Shown here one piece after another: positions 38,179-46,562 of a stretch of DNA of 64,000 nucleotides. Under the pieces are notes generated by a model. That model was not told the DNA's origin. It searched no databases and saw nothing but the letters and a program-made list of their open reading frames with translations. This DNA is from Yoonia tamlensis (lineage in GTDB: Bacteria > Pseudomonadota > Alphaproteobacteria > Rhodobacterales > Rhodobacteraceae): contig NZ_FOYP01000001.1 in the NCBI RefSeq assembly GCF_900115105.1, positions 1,142,097 to 1,206,096 on the forward strand. The letters are read 5' to 3'. The position numbers and the translations under genes were made by a program. How positions within the stretch are numbered: the first letter of the stretch is position 1; every line of letters starts with the position of its first letter.

Positions 38179-39524
38179 ACGATCTGCCACCCAAGCCTGT
38201 TTCGCGCCCTGAAAACGTTTCGCTCTTGCGGTATTTGCGGCTGTTCCGGCGCGATATTCTTTCGGCGCAACCCGCAAAGCTTTACCGCGCGTGGATGGCC
38301 GAATTTCGCACGCCGTTTTTTCGCAGCTATTTGATCAATGACCCGAAACTGATCAACACGGTCTTAAAGGAAGAGCCCGACGATTTTCCAAAATCCGACC
38401 GTATTGGCGCGGGGTTGCGGCCCTTGTTAGGCAATAGCGTGTTTTTGACGAATGGCGCGGTTTGGAAACGGCAGCGGCGGATCATTGACCCTGCATTTGC
38501 GGGCGGGCGGTTGCGCGACACATTTTCAGGGATTTTTGCGGCAGGGCAGGCGGGTGCCGCGCGGTTGCGCCAAGATCCAGAAGCGCAGGAAATTGAGGCG
38601 ATCACCAGCCATATTGCGGCAGATGTGATTTTTCGCACGTTGTTTTCATTGCCGATCGAGGATGAGACCGCGCAAAAGGTCTTCATCGAGTTCCGGAATT
38701 ACCAGCGCTCGCAGCCGATCCTGAACCTTGCCGCGTTTATTCCCGGTCCGCGCTGGATGCCGCGGTTTTTTCGGCCTGCAACAAGGGTTTCGGCCCGCAA
38801 AATTCGGGTGTTGATCACGCAGCTGACTGTTGCGCGGCTTGAAATGATTGCCGAGGGGACAGCGCCGGACGATCTGGCAACCAAAATCCTGACCACCAAA
38901 GACCCTGAAACCGGCGCGACATTCAGCCTGTCGGAAATGGTAGATCAGGTGGCGATTTTCTTTTTGGCGGGGCATGAAACCAGTGCATCGGCGCTGGCAT
39001 GGAGCCTGTATTTGCTGGCGCGTTACCCCGATTGGCAGGATAAGGTTGCGGTCGAGGCCGCGCAATTTGACGGTGATTTTGCCAATCTGTCGCAATTGAA
39101 AATCACGCGCGACGTGTTCCGAGAGGCCCTGCGGCTATATCCGCCCGTGCCGATGATGGTGCGCCAGTCGCTGCGCGAAAACCGGTTCCGTGACCGCGTG
39201 ATCAAACGCGGCGCGCAAATTGTGCTTTCGCCTTGGCATCTGCACCGGCACAACCGGCTGTGGGACAATCCCGACGGGTTTGATCCTAGCCGTTGGCAAA
39301 CGCAAAACGGCAAATCTTGCGCGCGCGATGCCTATATGCCGTTTTCGGCGGGGCCGCGTGTTTGTACCGGTGCAGGTTTTGCGATGATCGAAGGTGTTGC
39401 ATTGCTAGCCGCCCTGACAAAAGACCACCGGTTTATCGCTGATCCCGCGTGCGTACCTGTCCCAATTGCGCATCTGACGGTGCGTGCCAAAGACGGCATC
39501 TGGCTTCGAATCGCCGCCAGATGA
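38175..39524 (+). CDS. Cytochrome P450
   Basis: 449 residues. Haem-thiolate monooxygenase. I-helix AGHETSASAL (oxygen-binding Thr), ExxR at E317-R320 (EALR), and the haem loop FSAGPRVCTGAGFA with ligand C397. The N-terminus has no membrane anchor, as for bacterial P450s. Overall pattern (HETSASALAWSLYLLARYP, LRLYPPVPMMVR) is of the CYP4/CYP102-like fatty-acid group, which suggests a lipid-like substrate. No ferredoxin or reductase gene is adjacent. It is coupled by ATGA to the hydrolase upstream, with a terminator after it. Confidence 0.92.
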   Translation: MNDLPPKPVSRPENVSLLRYLRLFRRDILSAQPAKLYRAWMAEFRTPFFRSYLINDPKLINTVLKEEPDDFPKSDRIGAGLRPLLGNSVFLTNGAVWKRQRRIIDPAFAGGRLRDTFSGIFAAGQAGAARLRQDPEAQEIEAITSHIAADVIFRTLFSLPIEDETAQKVFIEFRNYQRSQPILNLAAFIPGPRWMPRFFRPATRVSARKIRVLITQLTVARLEMIAEGTAPDDLATKILTTKDPETGATFSLSEMVDQVAIFFLAGHETSASALAWSLYLLARYPDWQDKVAVEAAQFDGDFANLSQLKITRDVFREALRLYPPVPMMVRQSLRENRFRDRVIKRGAQIVLSPWHLHRHNRLWDNPDGFDPSRWQTQNGKSCARDAYMPFSAGPRVCTGAGFAMIEGVALLAALTKDHRFIADPACVPVPIAHLTVRAKDGIWLRIAAR

Positions 39525-39595
39525 CAGTACGCATTTACAAAGTGCTTAAAAAATAGGCGTAGCGATTTGAATGTTGGCCAGAATAGGGCACATTT

Positions 39596-39628
39596 CCGCA
39601 CAATGTGGCCGTGATTGTGCGGGTTTTT
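39596..39628 (+). terminator. Rho-independent terminator after the P450 gene
   Basis: CCGCACAAT (39596-39604) pairs with ATTGTGCGG (39614-39622), nine-base loop, then GTTTTT. It ends the hydrolase-P450 transcript. Confidence 0.88.
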
Positions 39629-39751
39629 GCCTATAGTTAAGGATAACGCGGCGTTTTTGTCGACATTTTGCGAACGGAAGCTGTAAGATAAATATCAACA
39701 GGCACTTGCTGTGTTAATGCAATATCAACTTCTATCGGGAAAAGAACAGAA

Positions 39752-39994
39752 ATGACTATCGCGCTTCCAGGATCTTCCAAAAAAGGTATCGGTAGTCTGT
39801 TCGGGCGCAAGGCCAAGACGGATGTGAAAAAACCGACCGCTGAAAAGCAATTGTCGCGCGAACAGGTCGCCAAGATGTTCAGCAGCCGGCCCGAAACACG
39901 TGAAGCGGCCAAACCTGCAAAATTGAACGATGGCGAACGTCAGGATCGCGCCCAATTGGGCAGCTTGCGCGGGGCGCTTTACTCTAAAGACTGA
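39752..39994 (+). CDS. Small hypothetical protein, basic
   Basis: 80 residues, Lys/Arg-rich (GLFGRKAKTDVKKPTAEKQ), no membrane segment or signal. AAAAGAAC stands a few bases before the ATG. I do not recognise a family. It overlaps the end of the convergent RHH gene by 16 bases. Coding status rests on the start context, the favourable composition and the lack of a competing frame. Confidence 0.6.
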   Translation: MTIALPGSSKKGIGSLFGRKAKTDVKKPTAEKQLSREQVAKMFSSRPETREAAKPAKLNDGERQDRAQLGSLRGALYSKD

Positions 39995-40218
39995 TTTAGC
40001 GTATATTCCAGCACAAAGACCCTTAAGGCCGATGCGAGACCGATGTCTCCGCGGCCTTCGTCAATTTCAGCGGCCAAACCATTGATTGTCTTGCCATTTT
40101 CGGCGGCAATCTTGCGAAATTTCTGCCAGAAAATATCTTCGAGCGAAACGCTGGTGCGGTGCCCGCGCAATGTTAGTGAATGTTTGACGGGGCGTGCGTG
40201 CGCGTTGCTATTCATCAT
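39979..40218 (-). CDS. Ribbon-helix-helix domain protein (RHH_4)
   Basis: 79 residues from the ATG at 40218; a second ATG follows at 40215. RTSVSLEDIFWQKFRKIAAENGKTINGLAAEID is a ribbon-helix-helix DNA-binding fold of the type widespread in alphaproteobacteria. Third gene of fumC-DUF4169-RHH; its start overlaps the DUF4169 gene end by 11 bases. It may be a small DNA-binding regulator; targets unknown. Confidence 0.82.
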   Translation of the reverse strand: MMNSNAHARPVKHSLTLRGHRTSVSLEDIFWQKFRKIAAENGKTINGLAAEIDEGRGDIGLASALRVFVLEYTLNQSLE

Positions 40219-40384
40219 CAAATTTCAACTGAGAGAGCCGGTCACTGGCTTGTTGTTCACGCGCGGCATCCAAAAGCTGTTCAGCCTTGGTGCGGCCAAA
40301 GCGGATGGCATTTTCATCCGCTTTGGCTTTGGCCTCGGCGCGGGTGCGCGCCTTGCGGGCCTGATTTAGGTTGATCGGCTTCAC
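40208..40384 (-). CDS. DUF4169 family protein (58 residues)
   Basis: A short gene read directly from the sequence. The GTG at 40384 overlaps the fumC TGA (GTGA), and the TAG is at 40208-40210. The protein begins [20 protein letters not shown] (Met in vivo), continues with [10 protein letters not shown] and ends SQLKFDDE, a basic helical small protein matching DUF4169 as found next to fumC in other Rhodobacterales. Function unknown. Its 3' end overlaps the RHH gene start. Confidence 0.8.
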   Translation of the reverse strand: MKPINLNQARKARTRAEAKAKADENAIRFGRTKAEQLLDAAREQQASDRLSQLKFDDE

Positions 40385-41772
40385 TTGGGCCCGATCATGT
40401 CTTCGGGGCGCACGACCTTGTCGAATGTGGCCTCGTCAACAAAGCCCAGATTGATGGCTTCTTCTTTCAATGTGGTGCCGTTTTTATGCGCGGTTTTGGC
40501 AACGGTTGTTGCGTTGTCATAGCCGATTGTCGGGGCCAGCGCCGTCACCAGCATCAGGCTTTCGCGCATCAGTTTTTCGATGCGGGTCCGGTCCGCGCGT
40601 ACACCAACAACGCAATTATCAGTAAAGGCAGAAGACGCATCCCCGATAAGTTGCATAGATTGCAACACGTTATAGGCCATCATTGGTTTCATCACGTTCA
40701 ATTCGAAATGGCCCTGCGATCCGGCAAATCCGACAGCCGCATCATTGCCCATGACATGGGCGCAAACTTGGGTGATGGCTTCGACCTGTGTCGGGTTCAC
40801 TTTGCCCGGCATGATAGATGAGCCCGGCTCGTTTTCGGGCAACATCAATTCGCCAAGACCACAACGCGGGCCTGATCCCAGCATGCGGATATCGCAAGCA
40901 ATCTTATAAAGGCTTGCCGCCACAGTTTTCAGCGCGCCCGACATTTCAACCAATGCGTCATGCGCCGCCAGTGCTTCGAATTTATTGGGTGCTGTGACAA
41001 AAGGCAGACCCGTAATGTCGGCCATATGGGCCGCAACGGTTTCGCCCCAACCTTTGGGCGTGTTCAGGCCTGTTCCCACGGCGGTGCCACCCTGGGCCAA
41101 TTCGTAAATCGCGGGCAGGGCGGATTTGATCCGGCGCAAACCCATGGCCACCTGATGGCTGTAGCCGCTGAATTCCTGACCCAAAGTCAAAGGTGTCGCA
41201 TCCATCGTGTGGGTGCGGCCAATCTTGATGATGTCGGCAAATTCTTCTTGTTTGGCGACCAATGCCGCATGCAGTTTTTCGAGACCAGGGATCAGCACAT
41301 CGCGGGCGGTGGTAGCAACGGCGATATGCATTGCGGTCGGGAATGTGTCGTTGGATGACTGGCCCATGTTGCAGTGATCATTAGGGTGCACAGGGGTTTT
41401 GGACCCGATCACGCCGCCCATGATTTCAATCGCGCGGTTGCTGATGACTTCGTTGGCGTTCATGTTAGATTGGGTACCAGAACCGGTTTGCCAGACAACC
41501 AGCGGGAAATGATCATCAAGCTTGCCGGCGACAACTTCGGCGGCGGCTGCGATCATCGCATCTGCCTTGTCGGCATCCAGTTTTCCGCGCTCTTTGTTGG
41601 CGATAGCACAGGCCTGTTTGATCACGCCAAGCGCGCGCACGATGGCAACGGGCTGCTTTTCCCAGCCAATCGGAAAATTCATCAATGAACGCTGTGTTTG
41701 CGCACCCCAATAGCGGTCCGCCTGGACCTCGAGTGGGCCAAAACTATCGGTTTCTGTGCGTGTTGCCGTCAT
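40381..41772 (-). CDS. fumC: Fumarate hydratase class II
   Basis: 463 residues. Iron-independent fumarase of the TCA cycle (fumarate to malate). The superfamily signature [13 protein letters not shown] is present, with [19 protein letters not shown] and [19 protein letters not shown]. Normal length. The TGA overlaps the GTG of the DUF4169 gene, so at least three genes share a transcript. sspB lies 70 bases upstream on the same strand. Confidence 0.97.
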   Translation of the reverse strand: MTATRTETDSFGPLEVQADRYWGAQTQRSLMNFPIGWEKQPVAIVRALGVIKQACAIANKERGKLDADKADAMIAAAAEVVAGKLDDHFPLVVWQTGSGTQSNMNANEVISNRAIEIMGGVIGSKTPVHPNDHCNMGQSSNDTFPTAMHIAVATTARDVLIPGLEKLHAALVAKQEEFADIIKIGRTHTMDATPLTLGQEFSGYSHQVAMGLRRIKSALPAIYELAQGGTAVGTGLNTPKGWGETVAAHMADITGLPFVTAPNKFEALAAHDALVEMSGALKTVAASLYKIACDIRMLGSGPRCGLGELMLPENEPGSSIMPGKVNPTQVEAITQVCAHVMGNDAAVGFAGSQGHFELNVMKPMMAYNVLQSMQLIGDASSAFTDNCVVGVRADRTRIEKLMRESLMLVTALAPTIGYDNATTVAKTAHKNGTTLKEEAINLGFVDEATFDKVVRPEDMIGPK

Positions 41773-41842
41773 GGTCGATACCCTTTTGAAATATGATCAA
41801 GAGGGGTTTAAGCCGCCACAGACGGGATCGCAAGACAAACGG

Positions 41843-42331
41843 CTACTTGCGGAATTTATCGAGGCTGACAACCTCGGCTTCTTGCCGTTTTTCGGGCTCG
41901 GGCGATGGTTCGACCATTTCGTCCATCGGAGCCTCTGCGATTTCAAGAATATCGGTATCGATGTCATCCTCTTCGGTCTGCGGCGATTCAAACCGAAGCC
42001 CGAATTCGACAGACGGATCAACAAAGGTCCGAATCGCATCGTAAGGAATATATAGCCGTTCCGGACTATCGCCGAAATTGAGCGTAATGCCGAAACCTTC
42101 GTCAGTGACTTCAAGGTTGTCAAACCAGTGTTGGATCACCACCGTCATTTCACCGGGATAACGATCCGACAGCCAATCCGCAATTTCGACATCCGGATGC
42201 ATGGTGTCAAAAGTAATAAAGAAATGGTTTTCGCCTGGCAGCCCGTCTTTGGCCACATCGGTCAGCACGTTCTGGATCAGGCTGCGCATCGCGCGGTGCA
42301 TAAGGTTGCCATAGTCAATGCTGCTGGTCAC
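41843..42331 (-). CDS. sspB: ClpXP adaptor SspB (alphaproteobacterial type)
   Basis: 162 residues from the GTG at 42331, chosen because GGGGAAA lies just upstream; the open frame continues to 42496 without family similarity. SspB-alpha delivers ssrA-tagged proteins to ClpXP. SIDYGNLMHRAMRSLIQNVL begins the substrate-binding domain. An acidic linker (QTEEDDIDTD) leads to a ClpX-binding tail ending EVVSLDKFRK. The tmRNA that makes the tag lies only 4 kb away. Confidence 0.9.
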   Translation of the reverse strand: MTSSIDYGNLMHRAMRSLIQNVLTDVAKDGLPGENHFFITFDTMHPDVEIADWLSDRYPGEMTVVIQHWFDNLEVTDEGFGITLNFGDSPERLYIPYDAIRTFVDPSVEFGLRFESPQTEEDDIDTDILEIAEAPMDEMVEPSPEPEKRQEAEVVSLDKFRK

Positions 42332-42395
42332 GGTGATTTCCCCATTTCTAATGGCACTAGCATACGGGCTTTTTGCCAAGAGAAAAGAGCCGTTA

Positions 42396-43637
42396 TCAGC
42401 CAAGAAGCGTGAACAGCCCCGCCAGCGCCGTGATGGCCAATACCAGTGGCAACCCTTTGTTTTTCCACAAAAGCAACGCTGCCGCCAATCCTGCAAGGAT
42501 CACGGTGACCGGCTGCAATGTCACAATATCGGGTAGGCTGATCGTGACAGCACCCCAATGGTATGTGTGAACATTTGCGAAAAACACATGTATCGCAAAC
42601 CAAATCGAAAGATTTGCAATCACGCCGACAACCGCCGCCGTGACGCCGGATAATGCGCCGCGCAGTCGTGGCCTGCTATCAATCCAGTCAATCAGCGGCG
42701 CGCCTGCAAATATCCAGATAAAACAGGGAACAAAGGTGACCCAAAGCGTCACGATCCCTGCCAGAACTGCCAGCGCTTTTCCGCCTTTTGCCATGCCCGC
42801 AATCATGGCGACAAACTGCGTCACTAGGATCAGCGGCCCAGGCGTGGTTTCCGCAAGCCCCAGCGCATCCATCATCTGCGCTGTTCTAAGCCATTGATAG
42901 GAAACGACAACCTCTTGCGTCATATAGGCCAGAACGGCATAGGCCCCGCCAAATGTAACCACAGCCAAAGTAGCGAAAAACAGGCTGAGTTCGGTCAGGA
43001 ATTCAAGGTTCATCGCGTAAAGCAACCCAATGGGCACGGCCCAGATGACAGCCCCGATCGCAAGTGTCGCAAATGTGCGTTTCAAGCTAGGCCGCGCGAT
43101 ATGCCCCCGCGCCGGCGGTGTTGCGGGCAGCATCATCCCGATCAAAGCGGCGCAAAGCACTACAATTGGAAAGGGCACCGCAAAGGCAAAAAGCGCGACA
43201 AATGCGCCCAAGGCAACAAGCCGGTGCCAATTGTGCAAAAGCGCGCGTTTTGCGACCTTGATCAGTGCCTGAACCACAATGACGGTGACGCATGCTTTGA
43301 CCCCCAAAAACAGGGCCTGCACGATTGGCAACGCCCCATAGCTGCCATAGGCCAGCGCCAGCGCCATGATGATCAGCGCGCCAGGCAAAACAAACAACCC
43401 GCCGCCGATCAGCCCGCCAGTGATGCCTGCACGTTTCCAGCCTGCATAGGTCGCCAGTTGCATCGCTTCGGGGCCAGGCAACAGCATGCAAAACGACAAG
43501 GCTTTCAGAAACTCGGCCTCGGTCAGCCACGCCCTGTCGTCAACCAGTTCTTTGTGCATCAAGGCGATCTGCGCCGCAGGGCCGCCGAATGACAACAGAC
43601 CGATACGGCCGAATACCGTAAACAGTTCGGACCTCAT
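42396..43637 (-). CDS. chrA: Chromate efflux transporter ChrA
   Basis: 413 residues, about ten to twelve membrane helices. Two CHR halves are visible: the first starts LSFGGPAAQIALMHKELVDDRAWL with LLPGPEAMQLATYAGW, the second has VTFGGAYAVLAYMTQEVV and TTPGPLILVTQFV. The GGP and PGP motifs are typical. It exports chromate in exchange for protons. Its start overlaps the chrB stop by four bases. Confidence 0.95.
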   Translation of the reverse strand: MRSELFTVFGRIGLLSFGGPAAQIALMHKELVDDRAWLTEAEFLKALSFCMLLPGPEAMQLATYAGWKRAGITGGLIGGGLFVLPGALIIMALALAYGSYGALPIVQALFLGVKACVTVIVVQALIKVAKRALLHNWHRLVALGAFVALFAFAVPFPIVVLCAALIGMMLPATPPARGHIARPSLKRTFATLAIGAVIWAVPIGLLYAMNLEFLTELSLFFATLAVVTFGGAYAVLAYMTQEVVVSYQWLRTAQMMDALGLAETTPGPLILVTQFVAMIAGMAKGGKALAVLAGIVTLWVTFVPCFIWIFAGAPLIDWIDSRPRLRGALSGVTAAVVGVIANLSIWFAIHVFFANVHTYHWGAVTISLPDIVTLQPVTVILAGLAAALLLWKNKGLPLVLAITALAGLFTLLG

Positions 43638-44431
43638 GCCGGTAATCCTGCGGGCCAGTCATGGCCTTCGTTTTGGCCATCGCGTGCCCAACGGTAAAGC
43701 GCATCGTAAAGCCCGATACCGGCCTGCAATTGCGCGTTGTCGTCGCGGTACATCCGTGACAGCCCGACAGATATCGCAAGCAAACCCGCCGCTTGCGGGG
43801 ACAGATCGTGCCGGTCGGTATCTGCCGCGCGCACGACAAGCGCCAGCGCATCAAGCGCCGGATGCGCAAGCCCGAATTCGGTGATCATCGTATCAAAGGT
43901 GCAGCTGTCGCCTCTATGGCTCCAGAATGTGTCAGCGATGTCAAACGGTGTCGCACCAAACTTTTCTGCCACCAGCGGGACTTCGGCGGGGGGCACAAAC
44001 ATGAACACGGCCGACGGATCAACAAAACGGCGGATCAGCCATGGGCAAGCTATCCGGTCGATTTTGGGACGGTGGCGCGTGACCCACAAATGTCCGGGGA
44101 TCGTTTTGGCAGGGACACGGGGCAGGGCGGCATCGCACCACCCGTGATTTCCACCCGTCAGGACCTGCGCGTCACAGCCCGCCGCGCGCAACAGGGCGGC
44201 AACGCCATGCGACAGCTTTTTACCCTTTTGGCAGATGATGACCGCCGCGCGCCCGTCAAGCATGGCAATTAACCCCGCGATATCGTCGAACGGGTGGCGG
44301 AACGCACTGGGGACCAGATATGGATCGGCAGCAAAGTCATCATCTATGCTGACATCTACCAGCACCGGACAAGCGGGTGTGCCAATCAGCCGCATCAGCG
44401 ACAAAGGTTCAATTTCGTTAAAAGCAGCCAT
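43634..44431 (-). CDS. chrB: Chromate resistance protein ChrB with N-terminal rhodanese domain
   Basis: 265 residues. The N-terminal 100 residues form a rhodanese fold whose active loop reads ICQKGKKLSHGVAALLRAAGC. The C-terminal ChrB domain begins about residue 115 (LWVTRHRPKIDRIACPWLIRRFVDP), with HRGDSCTFDTMI and a helical end. ChrB proteins control or assist ChrA-based chromate resistance. Coupled to chrA by a four-base overlap. Confidence 0.9.
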   Translation of the reverse strand: MAAFNEIEPLSLMRLIGTPACPVLVDVSIDDDFAADPYLVPSAFRHPFDDIAGLIAMLDGRAAVIICQKGKKLSHGVAALLRAAGCDAQVLTGGNHGWCDAALPRVPAKTIPGHLWVTRHRPKIDRIACPWLIRRFVDPSAVFMFVPPAEVPLVAEKFGATPFDIADTFWSHRGDSCTFDTMITEFGLAHPALDALALVVRAADTDRHDLSPQAAGLLAISVGLSRMYRDDNAQLQAGIGLYDALYRWARDGQNEGHDWPAGLPA

Positions 44432-44544
44432 TGTGCATCCTTTCTGAAAACCGTCAGTGGATGCGACGCTTGGGCCAAAGCCTTACGGGGTGTTCGCGGA
44501 CCCCATGCGCCGTTTCTGGCAAAATCGGGCACGCGGGTCAACTG

Positions 44545-45192
44545 CTATCCAAGGACCCTGCTTACTTCGCGCAAGATTTTTGCCCTGATCGCTTGGGGAT
44601 AGGCATCATGCCTGCGCGCGGTGATCACGAAACCTTGGGGGGTGATCACGGTGGTCTTGTAATAGCTTGAAATCGTCAGCCCGAGAAATTCGATTGCGAT
44701 GGCATTTATGGTCACCCCGGCGCGCACGGCTGCCTGTCGGGCCAGATTGACATTGCTGCCGGCATTGGGTGTGCCATCACCAGAAATATCAATGACTTGG
44801 CGTGCGCAAGGCGGGGCGCTGCGCAAGAGCGCCAGCGCACTATAGATCGCTTCTGCGGGGGCGGTGCCGGACAGGGTATAGGCGCGCGAAATGGCGCGAG
44901 CATCCTCAGATAGCATCTGCGCATCAAATGCCGTGCGCACCCGCGTCCATGGAATTGAAACCTGTTGTTCGTCCGCGCCCGACCATTGCATCACGGCGAT
45001 TGCCACATCGCCCTTGACCAATGCATCGACAATTTCAGGGTCGCGCAGCGCATCGGCCATACCGTCCACCTGCAACCGGTATTCGGCTGAATCGATCGAA
45101 TTGGACACGTCAATCGCCAGCACAAGCGCCACATCACAGGCCCAGGCTGGCAGGCAGGCAGTGGCAAAGAAAAGCAGTGCAAGAAAACGCAT
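44545..45192 (-). CDS. DUF1194 secreted von Willebrand factor A-like protein
   Basis: 215 residues from the ATG at 45192. A signal peptide (MRFLALLFFATACLPAWA) ends before C19. The mature domain carries a MIDAS-like DVSNS at 28-32 and a later GTAPAEAIYSALALL and DISGDGTPNAG, typical of a metal-dependent adhesion site in a vWA fold. Function of the family is not established. It lies 37 bases downstream of the phytochelatin synthase-like gene and 113 bases upstream of chrB on the same strand. Confidence 0.85.
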   Translation of the reverse strand: MRFLALLFFATACLPAWACDVALVLAIDVSNSIDSAEYRLQVDGMADALRDPEIVDALVKGDVAIAVMQWSGADEQQVSIPWTRVRTAFDAQMLSEDARAISRAYTLSGTAPAEAIYSALALLRSAPPCARQVIDISGDGTPNAGSNVNLARQAAVRAGVTINAIAIEFLGLTISSYYKTTVITPQGFVITARRHDAYPQAIRAKILREVSRVLG

Positions 45193-45229
45193 GTCACAGC
45201 ATCCCTGCACCGCCTTTTTATTGCAAGCC

Positions 45230-45982
45230 CTATCCGGCAGCGCGGATCATGACAAACCCGCCTGTTTGTCCTTCAAGCGGGCCGTGTTCGGCCGATGTCG
45301 GTTTCACAATTGCCGCAAGCAGCGTATCAACCGACGTCCAGTAAGGAATATACCATTCCTGATCCACCTCGAGGATCAACACCATTTGCGCCTCGGCGTC
45401 ATATGCACCAACAAGCGCGATATGCGGGCCGTCCCAATCGCCGGTGACAACACCTTGGTTGAAATAGACCATAATCGCGTCATCGGCGCTGGCTTCGTTC
45501 TCGACCAGCATATCGACCAGCCCTTTGCGGGCCATATCGGACGCGATTGTCGGATTGAACTGCATGACATTGCGATCAAGCCCGACGGCGGCAAGTGCTT
45601 CGTTTGTGAAATCAACCAGTTGCTGGAACGTGACGCCGTCGCCGCCTTCGGCGGACACCGCGGCCCATTCGGCGTTTGCGGTCAATTCAAGCAGGTCCTG
45701 CTGCGTCATGATCGTTTGTGATGCCCATTCGGGTTGCCCCATGATCCCGTTAATCGCCGCCGTGACAGTGGCGATCGAACAGGCCGAGGTTGTGAATTGC
45801 GGTTTCACAAATGATGAAAACGCCCAATAATCAGGGGCTTCGCCGCTGCGCAAATAGGCATTATCGGCCGTAATTGCGACCGCATCGGGGCCAAGTTTGG
45901 CGTAATCATCGGCCTCTTGGGCGAAAAGCGGGGCAGGGTTGGCAAGCAGGGTTGTTAAAGCAAGGAAAAGGTATGCACGCAT
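45230..45982 (-). CDS. Secreted phytochelatin synthase-family protein
   Basis: 250 residues. A signal peptide (MRAYLFLALTTLLANPAPLFA) points to the periplasm. The papain-like catalytic set of phytochelatin synthase is visible: C68 (FTTSACSIATVTAAIN), H187 (GPHIALVGAYD) and D207 (LILEVDQEWYIPYW). Bacterial members have only this N-terminal domain and often cleave glutathione to gamma-Glu-Cys rather than making long phytochelatins. Neighbouring chromate genes suggest a metal-stress role. First gene of a possible four-gene run with DUF1194, chrB and chrA. Confidence 0.88.
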   Translation of the reverse strand: MRAYLFLALTTLLANPAPLFAQEADDYAKLGPDAVAITADNAYLRSGEAPDYWAFSSFVKPQFTTSACSIATVTAAINGIMGQPEWASQTIMTQQDLLELTANAEWAAVSAEGGDGVTFQQLVDFTNEALAAVGLDRNVMQFNPTIASDMARKGLVDMLVENEASADDAIMVYFNQGVVTGDWDGPHIALVGAYDAEAQMVLILEVDQEWYIPYWTSVDTLLAAIVKPTSAEHGPLEGQTGGFVMIRAAG

Positions 45983-46037
45983 GTTTGCGATCCATCTATG
46001 AAATGATTGATTACGCTAAGCAAATCGCGCTGCATTT

Positions 46038-46078
46038 GAAAAGAGGGAAAGTGCAGGTTTCTGTTGCCAGGTACCTGC
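46038..46078 (-). terminator. Hairpin after the tmRNA coding piece
   Basis: On the minus strand GCAGGT (46078-46073) pairs with ACCTGC (46058-46053), followed by CACTTTCCCTCTTTTC. It may end the ssrA transcript or be the last stem of the coding piece. Confidence 0.45.
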
Positions 46079-46395
46079 GGACCCCGCCATAGACTGCAAG
46101 CCTATGGGCTTAAGGTTTCGATATTTCGCACAGCTTACGCTGCGAGAGCCATCGGTGCTTTGTTGTCATTTGCAACTAGCTTTGTCGTACCGATAACGGT
46201 GGTAACTCACCGGGATAAAGCAAAACCCCTTTAGACGTTCGTCGATCCTATTTCGTCCCCATGTGCCCTAAATCATACCCCAAATGAGAGTTGATACAGG
46301 AGTGATTGGTGGAGACGCAGGGTACCGCCCCCTGGTCCGATCCGGTTATTACGAGCGCGTTTATATCCATAGTCCCGAAGGACAATTAACAGATA
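46079..46395 (-). ncRNA. ssrA: tmRNA, circularly permuted two-piece form (ssrA)
   Basis: Minus strand, order acceptor piece, spacer, coding piece, as in alphaproteobacteria. The acceptor piece ends at 46307 with CGTCTCC-A-CCA. The coding piece begins at 46260 with GGGGACG, which pairs with CGTCTCC to rebuild the acceptor stem, followed by the tmRNA-like AGGATCGACG. The tag frame at 46173-46135 reads ANDNKAPMALAA and a TAA stop, ending in the ALAA degron recognised by ClpXP. The spacer 46306-46261 would be cut out. The outer ends are estimates (acceptor 5' end near 46395, coding 3' end near 46079). tmRNA frees stalled ribosomes and tags the nascent chain; sspB is nearby. Confidence 0.9.
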
Positions 46396-46562
46396 GGGGG
46401 TCGCGGGCTGCGGCGCAAGGGGGTTACCGCGCGGCTGTGCAAAGCATTTGTGCAGTAAACAGGTTGCGACACATTGTAAGGGTAATTTTCGGGCAAAACC
46501 TCTGGTCTGTTGCAAATGCCTGCGCTAAATGGGACCAAGCGCGATTTTTTTTGTGGATTGTT

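Noticed and set aside
46284..46562. Upstream extension of the outer-membrane protein frame
   Set aside because: It crosses the tmRNA acceptor piece on the other strand and would hide the clear signal peptide starting at 46563 or 46575.
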